Shown here piece by piece: positions 43,652 through 51,427 of a DNA stretch of 64,000 nt. How positions within the stretch are numbered: the stretch's first letter is position 1; every line of letters starts with the position of its first letter. The translations under genes and the position numbers were made by a program. Location: positions 1-64,000 of the forward strand of contig NZ_JRLF01000015.1 of NCBI RefSeq assembly GCF_001404985.1, written 5' to 3'. Under the pieces are notes generated by a model, which was not told the DNA's origin, made no database searches, and was given only the letters and a program-made list of their open reading frames with translations. This DNA comes from Flavobacterium aquidurense. GTDB taxonomy: Bacteria; Bacteroidota; Bacteroidia; Flavobacteriales; Flavobacteriaceae.

Positions 43652-46600
43652 TTAATTTTCATTGCGCTCTTCGTGTAAATCCTCGCGCTCTTTGCGTTTA
43701 AACTTCTTCTCCAACAACAAATACAAAATGGGTAAAACTATTAATGTTAATAATGTTGCAGAAAACAAACCGCCAATAACAACAGTTGCCAAAGGTTTTT
43801 GTACCTCAGCTCCTCCGCTTGTTGATAATGCCATTGGTAAAAATCCTAAAGAAGCTACGGCAGCGGTCATTAAAACAGGACGTAATCTGGTTTTTGTACC
43901 GATTAAAACCCTTTGCAGCGGATCTAAAATTCCTTCCGTTTTCAATTGATTGAAATATGAAATCAATACAATCCCGTTTAAAACCGCGATTCCAAATAAG
44001 GCAATAAAACCAATTCCTGCCGAAATACTAAAAGGCATTCCGCGTAACCAAAGCGCAAAAACTCCTCCAATCGCAGATAAGGGAATTGCTGTGAAAATTA
44101 ATCCTGCCTGTTTGAAGCTTTTAAAAGTGAAATAAAGCAGCACTAATATTAATCCCAGCGCTATGGGCAATGCTATCGAAAGTCGTTTGGTTGCTTCTAT
44201 TAAATTCTCAAACTGTCCGCCATAAGTGACAAAATATCCGGCAGGAAGTTTAAAGTTTTTATCTAATTTATGTTGGATTTCCTCGACAACACTTTTTATA
44301 TCACGGCCGCGAACGTTTAATCCAATAGTAATTCTGCGTTTTCCGTCTTCACGAACTACTTGTACCGGACCTTGCTCATAATCTACTGTTGCGACTTGCG
44401 AAAGTGGCACTTGCTGACCATTTGGCAACGGAATAAACAAATTACTCACGTCTGTAATATCAGCACGATTGTCCTGGTTCATTCGTACTACGACATCAAA
44501 CCTCTTGCTTTCGTCGTAGATTTTGCCCGCACTTTCTCCGGCAAATGACGAACGGATAATTCTATTGATATCTGAGATATTCAAACCATAAAGGGCAATT
44601 TTATTATAATCGTATTTTATTGTGATTTGGGGCAATCCTGTCACTTTATCGGCTTTTAAATCTCCAATTCCTTCAATGTTTTTTATCTTCGAAATTAACT
44701 CAGTAGCTTTTGAATCTAAAATTTCTAAGTCATCGCCAAAAATTTTGATGGCGATATCGCTTCGGCTTCCGGTCATTAATTCGTTAAAACGCATTTGTAT
44801 AGGCTGCGAAATCTCAATATTGGCGCCTGGAATTACTTCCATTTCTTCTTTCATGGCATTGGCTAATTCTTCCCAATTGTGATATTTTCCTCCCCATTCT
44901 TTTTTGTCTTTCAAAACAATAATCAAATCACCACTTTCAATGGGCATAGGATCTGTAGGGATTTCCCCGCTTCCTATTTTGGTTACAATGGTTTTTATCT
45001 CCGGAAATTTTGCTTTCAGAATCTGCTCGTATTTTGTGGCTGTTTCTACCATCTGCGTAAGCGAACTTCCTGTCATGATGGTGGCATTTATGGCCAAATC
45101 ACCTTCTTCAATAGTTGGGATAAATTCTCCTCCCATTCTATTAAAGACTAATAAACCAAGTACAAACAGACTAAGAGAAATTCCTAAAACAATCTTTTTA
45201 AATTGCAGCGCTTTCTCTAATAATGGGGTGTAAATTGACTCTAGCCAAGCCATCATTCTATCGCTAAAATTCTCTTTGTGCTCGGTATTTTTAGATAAAA
45301 ATAAAGCACTCATCACAGGCACATAGGTAAGGGAAAGTATAAAAGCTCCTGCAACGGCAAAACCAACGGTCATGGCCATCGGTTTGAACATTTTACCCTC
45401 GGTTCCAACTAAAGCCAGGATGGGCAGGTAAACAATCAAAATGATGATTTCTCCAAAAGCTGCACTATTTCTGATTTTTGAAGCCGAATTGTAGACTTCA
45501 ATATCCATTTCGCCTTGTGATAATTGCTTTTTTCGTTTCAATTGCTGCAAATGATGCATTGTAGCTTCGACAATAATTACGGCTCCGTCGACAATGATTC
45601 CAAAATCAATTGCGCCCAAACTCATTAAATTTCCGCTTACGCCAAAGGCATTCATTAATATAATAGCAAAAAGCATCGCTAACGGAATTACCGAAGCGAC
45701 GATTAAACCTGCACGAAGATTACCAAGGAATAAAATCAGGACGAAAATCACGATCAAAGCTCCTTCTAATAAATTCTTCGTAACGGTACCAATTGCGTTA
45801 TCGACTAGTTTTCCTCTGTCAATAAAAGCTTCAGCAACTACGCCTTCGGGCAGGCTTTTATTAATCTGGATCATTCTTTCCTTAATTCTGTCTACAACTG
45901 CGCTGGAATTTTCTCCTTTTAACATCAAAACCATTCCGGAAACAATTTCTCCTTTTCCATCTTTGGTCGATGCTCCGTAACGCAAGGCAACTCCTTCGCG
46001 GACTTCGGCGACATCGCGGACTAAAACGGGCGAACCATTTCGGTTTTTAACCACTACATTTCCCAAGTCGTTGGTTCCTTTTGCCATTCCGACACCACGA
46101 ATAAAATAGGCCAATTGATCTTTTTCAATATAAGCACCGCCTGTATTCTGGTTGTTTTTTTCTAAAGCATCAAAGATTTCGGTAATCGTAACGCCCAGAC
46201 TATTCAGTGTGTTTGGGTTTACGGCAATTTCGTATTGTTTCAGTTTTCCGCCCCATGTACTTACATCTGCAACACCTTTAACGCCTTGTAATTGCGGAAT
46301 AATAATCCAATCCTGAATGGTTCTTAGTTTTACGGCGTCATATTTGTTTTCATAACCTTTTTTAGCATAAACATCATATTGGTAAATTTCTCCTAAACCG
46401 GTTGTAATGGGCGCTAATTCAGGCGATCCGGCATAAGCGGGAATGTTTTCTTCTGCTTGTTTTAAACGTTGAAATATTTGTTCCCTTGCCCAGTAAATAT
46501 CTACGTCGTCTTCGAAAACAACAGTAACGACTGATAATCCGAAACGGGAAATACTGCGAAGTTCTATAATATCCGGAACGGTTTTTACAGCTTGTTCCAG

Positions 46601-46804
46601 CGGATAGGTTATTAATTGCTCTACTTCCTGACTGGCCAAAGTAGGCGCTGTCGTGATGATTTGTACCTGATTATTCGTGATATCCGGCAAAGCATCTAAT
46701 GGTAATTGTTTAAGCGAATAGCTTCCCCAGGCTATTAATACAAGGGTGAGTAATAGTATAACGAACTTATTCTTTATACTAAACTGTATGATTTTATCTA
46801 ACAT
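43652..46804 (-). CDS. CusA/CzcA family heavy-metal RND efflux pump
   Basis: A 1050-residue inner-membrane proton-driven pump with twelve transmembrane segments and two large periplasmic loops. Typical segments are LPLDALPDITNNQVQI near residue 33, the VGIIVDGAVIIVEA-type IDFGIIVDGAVIIVEATMHH in the fourth segment, and the C-terminal GIAVLNGIVLISYFNQL. I chose ATG at 46804 because MLDKIIQFSIKNK is the usual family start; the longer frame from 46870 is not needed. The charged C-terminal tail (KRKEREDLHEERNEN) is encoded by cgcaaagagcgc-type repeats. The class exports Zn, Co, Cd, Ni, Cu or Ag through the adaptor and TolC channel of the same operon; the metal is not evident. Confidence 0.93.
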   Translation of the reverse strand: MLDKIIQFSIKNKFVILLLTLVLIAWGSYSLKQLPLDALPDITNNQVQIITTAPTLASQEVEQLITYPLEQAVKTVPDIIELRSISRFGLSVVTVVFEDDVDIYWAREQIFQRLKQAEENIPAYAGSPELAPITTGLGEIYQYDVYAKKGYENKYDAVKLRTIQDWIIIPQLQGVKGVADVSTWGGKLKQYEIAVNPNTLNSLGVTITEIFDALEKNNQNTGGAYIEKDQLAYFIRGVGMAKGTNDLGNVVVKNRNGSPVLVRDVAEVREGVALRYGASTKDGKGEIVSGMVLMLKGENSSAVVDRIKERMIQINKSLPEGVVAEAFIDRGKLVDNAIGTVTKNLLEGALIVIFVLILFLGNLRAGLIVASVIPLAMLFAIILMNAFGVSGNLMSLGAIDFGIIVDGAVIIVEATMHHLQQLKRKKQLSQGEMDIEVYNSASKIRNSAAFGEIIILIVYLPILALVGTEGKMFKPMAMTVGFAVAGAFILSLTYVPVMSALFLSKNTEHKENFSDRMMAWLESIYTPLLEKALQFKKIVLGISLSLFVLGLLVFNRMGGEFIPTIEEGDLAINATIMTGSSLTQMVETATKYEQILKAKFPEIKTIVTKIGSGEIPTDPMPIESGDLIIVLKDKKEWGGKYHNWEELANAMKEEMEVIPGANIEISQPIQMRFNELMTGSRSDIAIKIFGDDLEILDSKATELISKIKNIEGIGDLKADKVTGLPQITIKYDYNKIALYGLNISDINRIIRSSFAGESAGKIYDESKRFDVVVRMNQDNRADITDVSNLFIPLPNGQQVPLSQVATVDYEQGPVQVVREDGKRRITIGLNVRGRDIKSVVEEIQHKLDKNFKLPAGYFVTYGGQFENLIEATKRLSIALPIALGLILVLLYFTFKSFKQAGLIFTAIPLSAIGGVFALWLRGMPFSISAGIGFIALFGIAVLNGIVLISYFNQLKTEGILDPLQRVLIGTKTRLRPVLMTAAVASLGFLPMALSTSGGAEVQKPLATVVIGGLFSATLLTLIVLPILYLLLEKKFKRKEREDLHEERNEN

Positions 46805-46900
46805 TTTAATGGTATAATGACGTGAGAAATTAGACAAAGTTTGTCTATTACTTCTGTGGAAAATCCACAACTCTCTAACCTGAACTTAATCAGGCAATCA

Positions 46901-47224
46901 TTATGCTATTTGAGGGGGCTGCCAAATACTTCCGTAGAAATTGGAAGCTAAAACTGAATTGTAGTTGGGTAATGGTATTGAAATAATAGTATGTGCTGCA
47001 GGAAAATCAAAATTTAAGGCAGTCTGATAACTTAAAACCTGCGCACCACAGCAATTACAGGCGCAAAAAGGGGAACATAGATCATTGTCCTTATCATGAG
47101 AATGGTTTGCTTCTGATGAAAACCGGGCAGTTTTATGAACAGCACTATCTACCTCCATATCTGCACAGGGCATATTTGAAAGTGCCATTAAATAAACCGA
47201 CAATATGATGGTTATCCATTTCAC
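46901..47224 (-). CDS. DUF6660-type exported metal-binding protein
   Basis: A 107-residue protein with a short signal peptide (about 1-20, ending PCAD), a His/Asp stretch (NHSHDKDND) and a Cys cluster (CSPFCACNCCG, residues about 51-61), then a C-terminal IWQPPQIA end. This pattern is typical of the DUF6660 family, which precedes CusA/TolC-type efflux genes in many Bacteroidota. It is likely a periplasmic or membrane-bound metal sensor or chaperone for the efflux system that follows 96 bases downstream. The start is GTG at 47224, since an in-frame stop lies five codons upstream and no ATG gives the full signal peptide. Confidence 0.82.
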   Translation of the reverse strand: MKWITIILSVYLMALSNMPCADMEVDSAVHKTARFSSEANHSHDKDNDLCSPFCACNCCGAQVLSYQTALNFDFPAAHTIISIPLPNYNSVLASNFYGSIWQPPQIA

Positions 47225-47541
47225 AAAACAAAAATACTATTTATTTCTAATACAAAATCTAAATAATTGAAAATGATCTGAATGAAAAGGATAAACTTCT
47301 TTCTGATTTTAATAAAATACATTTTATTCAAGAAATATATTTTCTTAAAAAAAAGTATAACCAGTAAGAAAATTTAGTTAACTTTAACAATAATTAACAC
47401 ATAAATTCAGTTCTTAGTTTTAAGCCAAAATACCTAATTCACTATAAAACAAAAGCTTAAACAATATTTACTCTCAGCATACATTAGTCCCTATTTATTT
47501 TACGCATTTCAATTAATTAACCATTATAAACACGAAAGTCA
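47225..47541. promoter_or_regulatory. Divergent regulatory region of the efflux operon
   Basis: This 317-base AT-rich stretch contains TATTTTTG on the minus strand (47236-47229), a possible -7 element but only five bases from the GTG, and an AAGAAA/TTTCTT inverted repeat (47330-47346). No gene is seen. Regulator sites cannot be assigned. Confidence 0.35.
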
Positions 47542-48663
47542 ATGAAATATAATACACTACTATCAGCCTTTTTTTTATTTTTTTGCATGCAGATTTTTGG
47601 ACAGGTCTACACTGAAAAAATCGTAGGAGCAAAAAATCAGGAATTAAAAGACAGTCTTAAAGTCGAGGAATATCCATATGCTTTACCTATTTGGGGACAA
47701 AAAGTGGCTCAAAAAGGGTATAAATTACCTTATTCTGCAGGACTTTCAGTAAATTATTTCTGGCAGGATTCTGAAATAACCATCAAAGATCTGCAAGTTG
47801 GTTTTAATAATGGTCCTTTATATAATTTAGATGAAATCGTACGTTTTGATAAATCCTCTGTAGAAGCAGGAGCAATAACAATAAGACCTGATATTTGGCT
47901 GCTTCCGTTTTTAAATGTTTATGGAATTTTTGGAAAAGCAAAACCTACAACTAAAATAAACGCGGGAATCTGGATTCCTGACGCTGATAATAATTGGTCA
48001 CAAATTGCCAGTTTTAGTACAAAAGCCAATTTTGATGCCACCACATTTGGTTTTGGACTAACGCCTACTATTGGTATTGGCGGCGGCTGGCTGGCACTTG
48101 ATATGAATATGTCCTGGAGCGATGTAAGTGCGCTGGATAAACCTGCTTTCTCTTATATTTTTGGTCCAAGATTGGGTAAAACATTTAAACTTCGTAAACC
48201 GGATAAAAACATTGCCGTCTGGGTTGGTGGTTTCAGGGTTCATATCGAAGGAAATACACAGGGAAACATCGCTTTATCCGATGTATTAAATCTGGATGGC
48301 GCTCAGGAAAAAGTAGATAACGGAATTGGAAAGGTTGCCGAAAATCAGACAAAAGTTGATAACTGGTGGGACGGATTAACAGCGGCAGAGCAAAAAAATC
48401 CGGCTAATGTTGCCAAACACAATACGGCAAACCGGGCACTGGAATCTGCGGGGACTTTTTTGACTACGCTTGACGGCGCTTTAAGTACAGCAGGATCATC
48501 AACGGTGCAGTATTCGTTACAAAAAGCTCCTAAAGATATGTGGAACTTTATTGTTGGGACTCAATTTCAATACAGCAAACATATTATGTTTAGACTCGAA
48601 GCAGGATTTTTAGGGACTCGTACACAATATTTAGCCGGACTGCAATACCGTTTTGGACTTTAA
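47542..48663 (+). CDS. Outer-membrane beta-barrel protein of unknown function
   Basis: A 373-residue exported protein with a signal peptide (about 1-20, ending IFGQ). It is rich in alternating aromatic strands (AGLSVNYFWQDSE, ITIRPDIWLLPFLNVYGIFG, TTFGFGLTPTIGIGGGWLAL) and ends in LAGLQYRFGL, as beta-barrel outer-membrane proteins do. An insertion of about 70 residues (about 255-330) without strand pattern interrupts the second half and looks helical. I do not recognise the family. The next gene begins ten bases after its stop, so the two are an operon. Confidence 0.7.
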   Translation: MKYNTLLSAFFLFFCMQIFGQVYTEKIVGAKNQELKDSLKVEEYPYALPIWGQKVAQKGYKLPYSAGLSVNYFWQDSEITIKDLQVGFNNGPLYNLDEIVRFDKSSVEAGAITIRPDIWLLPFLNVYGIFGKAKPTTKINAGIWIPDADNNWSQIASFSTKANFDATTFGFGLTPTIGIGGGWLALDMNMSWSDVSALDKPAFSYIFGPRLGKTFKLRKPDKNIAVWVGGFRVHIEGNTQGNIALSDVLNLDGAQEKVDNGIGKVAENQTKVDNWWDGLTAAEQKNPANVAKHNTANRALESAGTFLTTLDGALSTAGSSTVQYSLQKAPKDMWNFIVGTQFQYSKHIMFRLEAGFLGTRTQYLAGLQYRFGL

Positions 48664-48673
48664 TCCTCATTAT

Positions 48674-49441
48674 ATGAAAAAAGGTTTATTATTACTTATC
48701 GCATTGTTTTGTATCTCTCCGGCACGCTCGCAAGTTTTAATTTCCTTAATTTTTGGAGATAAATTGAATTCTCCTTTTCTGGAATTTGGTCTCGATGGCG
48801 GGGTAAATTTCTCTACTATTTCAGGTCTTGAATCTTCAGGAACCAATGTAGGTTTTAATCTGGGTTTTTATTTTGATATCCGATCTAAAAAAAATCCTGC
48901 CTGGATGATTAATACGGGCGTAATTGTAAAATCTCCTATGGGCGCGCACGGAATTCCGGTTTATTCGCTAAACGATGTTAATCTGGATAATACTTTTGCG
49001 GGAGGAAGTGTAAATCGTGAAATACGTTATTTTAATGTGCCTGTTTTAATTAAATATCAGTTTAAGAATAATATTTATCTTAAAACCGGACCTCAGTTGG
49101 GTTTGCTTGCCAAAGCTTTTGATGAATTTACGAAAGAAGTCGATAAGGATGATGTAACTTATAAAAAGAATATCCGGGACCAAATTCGTGTTATTGATGC
49201 CGGAGTTGCTCTTGGCGTTGGGTATCATATGAATGTTGGGAACGGATTGAATATAACGGTTCAATATTATTACGGGCTGGTTCCTGTCATGAAAGGTGAC
49301 GGACCTGATGTATATAACAGATCGTTGTATGTAACGGCTGGTTTACCGATTGGAAAAGGGAAAGCTGCACAAAAAAGAGCCGAAAAAGAAGCAGAATTAA
49401 ACAAAGTGATTCTTCCTGAAGATGAAGAACCCAAAAAATAA
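48674..49441 (+). CDS. PorT/OmpA-barrel-like outer-membrane protein
   Basis: A 255-residue protein with a signal peptide (about 1-20, ending ARSQ) and a small beta barrel of the outer-membrane beta-barrel (PorT-like) group, seen in EFGLDGGVNFSTISGLES, VGFNLGFYFDIRS, YFNVPVLIKYQFKNNIYLKTGPQLGLLA and LGVGYHMNVG. The charged tail (AAQKRAEKEAELNK, ending DEEPKK) would lie in the periplasm. I chose ATG at 48674 over an upstream ATG at 48653 that overlaps the previous gene. Function unknown; it may interact with its operon partner. Confidence 0.75.
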   Translation: MKKGLLLLIALFCISPARSQVLISLIFGDKLNSPFLEFGLDGGVNFSTISGLESSGTNVGFNLGFYFDIRSKKNPAWMINTGVIVKSPMGAHGIPVYSLNDVNLDNTFAGGSVNREIRYFNVPVLIKYQFKNNIYLKTGPQLGLLAKAFDEFTKEVDKDDVTYKKNIRDQIRVIDAGVALGVGYHMNVGNGLNITVQYYYGLVPVMKGDGPDVYNRSLYVTAGLPIGKGKAAQKRAEKEAELNKVILPEDEEPKK

Positions 49442-49444
49442 ATC

Positions 49445-50032
49445 TTAAGTATTGATCTCACTAATAAAGGTTAAGATCTCTTCATTTGTTAAAATAAAAT
49501 CAGGATCAGCATTTAAAATAGCGTTGTTGGGCATGAAAGGCATATCTGCAGAAAGTGGATTTTGAACCGCAATTTTTCCTCCTGCTGCTTTAATTGCTTT
49601 CAAGCCATATGTTCCGTCAGTATTGGAGCCTGATAATAAAATACCCACTAGAGAATTCCCGTAAATTTCTGCTGCCGACTCAAATGAAACATCTATACTG
49701 GGACGGCTATAATTAATCTTTTCTGAGATATCTAAAGAAAGTGTCTCGTTTTTCTCGAATAATAAATGATAATTAGAAGGAGCCACATAGATATATCCGG
49801 CCAAAAGTGGTGCTTTATCTTCTACTGTTTTAACCTCAATATTCGATTTTAATACAATAAGTTCTTCCAGTGTCTGATCGTCTGTGCTTTTGCGATGCAA
49901 TACAATGACAATTGCAAAACCATTTATATTGTGCAAATCAGGCAGAATTTGCATTAAAGCATTCAGGCTTCCTGCAGATCCTCCTATAATAAGTACTTTA
50001 CAGTTTGATATTGTTACTTTATTTTCCTCCAT
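49445..50032 (-). CDS. cheB: CheB-type methylesterase domain protein without receiver domain
   Basis: A 195-residue protein made only of the CheB catalytic domain, which removes methyl groups from glutamates of chemoreceptors in known systems. The catalytic triad is visible: Ser19 in GGSAGS, His46 in VLHRKS and Asp139 in GSNTDG. The N-terminal receiver domain of classical CheB is missing; the free-standing response regulator two genes upstream could substitute. It overlaps the cheR gene by 19 bases. No chemoreceptor, CheA or CheW gene is nearby, so the true target of methylation is unknown. Confidence 0.9.
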   Translation of the reverse strand: MEENKVTISNCKVLIIGGSAGSLNALMQILPDLHNINGFAIVIVLHRKSTDDQTLEELIVLKSNIEVKTVEDKAPLLAGYIYVAPSNYHLLFEKNETLSLDISEKINYSRPSIDVSFESAAEIYGNSLVGILLSGSNTDGTYGLKAIKAAGGKIAVQNPLSADMPFMPNNAILNADPDFILTNEEILTFISEINT

Positions 50033-50823
50033 ATTTTCTCTTTATCCAACTGTTTGTATTTATGCATTCCAATAGAATATTTTATGGTTTCTTTAGTTCC
50101 AAGTGCTAAGAAACCTAAAAGTGCTAAACTTTCATCGAATAAATTAATAACTCTTTTTTGAAGGTTATTATCAAAATATATTAAAACATTGCGGCATAAT
50201 ATCATATCAAATTCATTGAATGAAGTATCCGAAACTAAATTATGCTGTGAGAAAACCATTTTTTCAGCCAGTTCATCGTTAAATTTGGCAATGCCATAAT
50301 TGGCAATATAATAACTTGAAAAATCTTCGAGTCCGCCTGCATCACGATAATTTTCTGAATATTCTTTCATCATTCGCAAAGGAAAAATTCCTTTTTTGGC
50401 TGTTTCTAATACCGTTGCATTGATATCTGTTGCATAAATTAAGGATTTATGCAGCAAACCGGCTTCTTTAAGCATAATCGCCATAGAATATACTTCTTCA
50501 CCAGTAGAACATCCTGCATGCCATAATCTGATAAAGGGTTTTGTGCCCAATAAAGGCAAAATTTCTTTTCTAACGATATTATAAAACGCAGGATCGCGAA
50601 ACATTTCCGTGACATTTACGGTAATCTCATCGACCATTCGTTTGTAATATTCCTGATCATAACGAACTTTAGAAAGAAATTCATGAAAATGGACAAATCC
50701 ATCTAAATGCATTACTCTGTTTACACGTCTTTTTAATGAAGCACGGGAGTAACTGCTAAAGTCAAACCCATAATATTCATATACATCATTAATAAGTGTT
50801 TCTAATTCGATATCCTCAATCAT
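50014..50823 (-). CDS. cheR: CheR-type protein methyltransferase
   Basis: A 269-residue SAM-dependent methyltransferase with the helical N-terminal domain (about 1-70, YYGFDFSSYSRASLKRRVNR) and the catalytic domain (about 75-269), including the SAM-binding LWHAGCSTGEEVYSMAI near residue 98, IYATDINATVLETAKKG near 125 and DMILCRNVLIYFD near 205. Known CheR enzymes methylate glutamates of chemoreceptors. It is flanked by a response regulator gene (seven-base gap) and cheB in a signalling operon without receptors. Confidence 0.93.
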   Translation of the reverse strand: MIEDIELETLINDVYEYYGFDFSSYSRASLKRRVNRVMHLDGFVHFHEFLSKVRYDQEYYKRMVDEITVNVTEMFRDPAFYNIVRKEILPLLGTKPFIRLWHAGCSTGEEVYSMAIMLKEAGLLHKSLIYATDINATVLETAKKGIFPLRMMKEYSENYRDAGGLEDFSSYYIANYGIAKFNDELAEKMVFSQHNLVSDTSFNEFDMILCRNVLIYFDNNLQKRVINLFDESLALLGFLALGTKETIKYSIGMHKYKQLDKEKIWRKIK

Positions 50824-50830
50824 AATCTCA

Positions 50831-51196
50831 TCAAATTTTGCTCAAAATAGCAAGTAATTTATCTACATCTACCGGTTTTGAGATATACGCATCTGCTCCG
50901 GCTTCCAGACATTTTTCTTTATCGCCTATCATTGCCTGAGCTGTTACGGCAACAATAAAAGCTGATCTCCTGTCAGGAAGTGCCTTAATTATCGGAATTG
51001 CATCATAACCATCCATTTCTGGCATCATCATGTCGATCAAAATCGCATCGATATGTTCTTCTGTACTTAATATTTTCAAAGCTTCCTCAGCACTTAAACA
51101 AGACAAACAATCGTATGATTTTGCACGTAGAGTATGCTCTAAAGCAAAAATATTCCTAGAATCATCATCAATAATTAAGAGTCTCTTTTTATTCAT
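50831..51196 (-). CDS. Single-domain response regulator
   Basis: A 121-residue CheY-like receiver with the acidic pocket DDD (about residues 9-11), phosphoacceptor Asp in ILIDMMMPEMDGYD near 54, Thr in VAVTAQAM near 84 and Lys in ISKPVDVDKL near 106. Its sequence is close in style to the third receiver of the hybrid kinase upstream, suggesting one arose from the other. I chose ATG at 51196; a GTG at 51205 is an alternative. With no output domain it probably passes phosphate or binds a partner such as CheB or CheR. Confidence 0.9.
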   Translation of the reverse strand: MNKKRLLIIDDDSRNIFALEHTLRAKSYDCLSCLSAEEALKILSTEEHIDAILIDMMMPEMDGYDAIPIIKALPDRRSAFIVAVTAQAMIGDKEKCLEAGADAYISKPVDVDKLLAILSKI

Positions 51197-51228
51197 TTCG
51201 CCCACTTTTTACTTTAAGTTTGTTTTTT

Positions 51229-51333
51229 TGCCACGACTTCCACAAATTATTTTTTTAATGTTTGCGTAGCTTCTTTTTCTTTTGCCACAGATTTCACAGA
51301 TTCAAAATAATTTTTAAAATTAATCCGTAGCAA
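51229..51333. repeat. GCCAC-type dispersed element inside the signalling operon
   Basis: Two imperfect copies of ttttgccac(ag)a..cacaga..tt..aaatt occur at about 51229-51258 and 51282-51328. The wording is like that of the element at 4534-4645. Confidence 0.5.
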
Positions 51334-51427
51334 CTTCTTTTTTCTTTACTCTCTATTCTTTCCTCTTTCATCTTCCTTCTTTCTTCTTTCCTCTTCCTTC
51401 TTCCTTCTTCCTTCTCTACTCTTTCCT
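51334..51427. repeat. Polypyrimidine/polypurine tract
   Basis: About 90 bases are almost only C and T on the plus strand, built from cttc, cttt and ccttctt units. The transcript of the minus-strand operon would carry a purine-rich GGAAGAA-type tract here, between the hybrid kinase stop and the response regulator. Confidence 0.85.

Noticed and set aside
46993..47208. Plus-strand frame of 71 codons opposite the DUF6660 gene
   Set aside because: It is a shadow of the conserved CSPFCACNCCG-containing gene on the minus strand.
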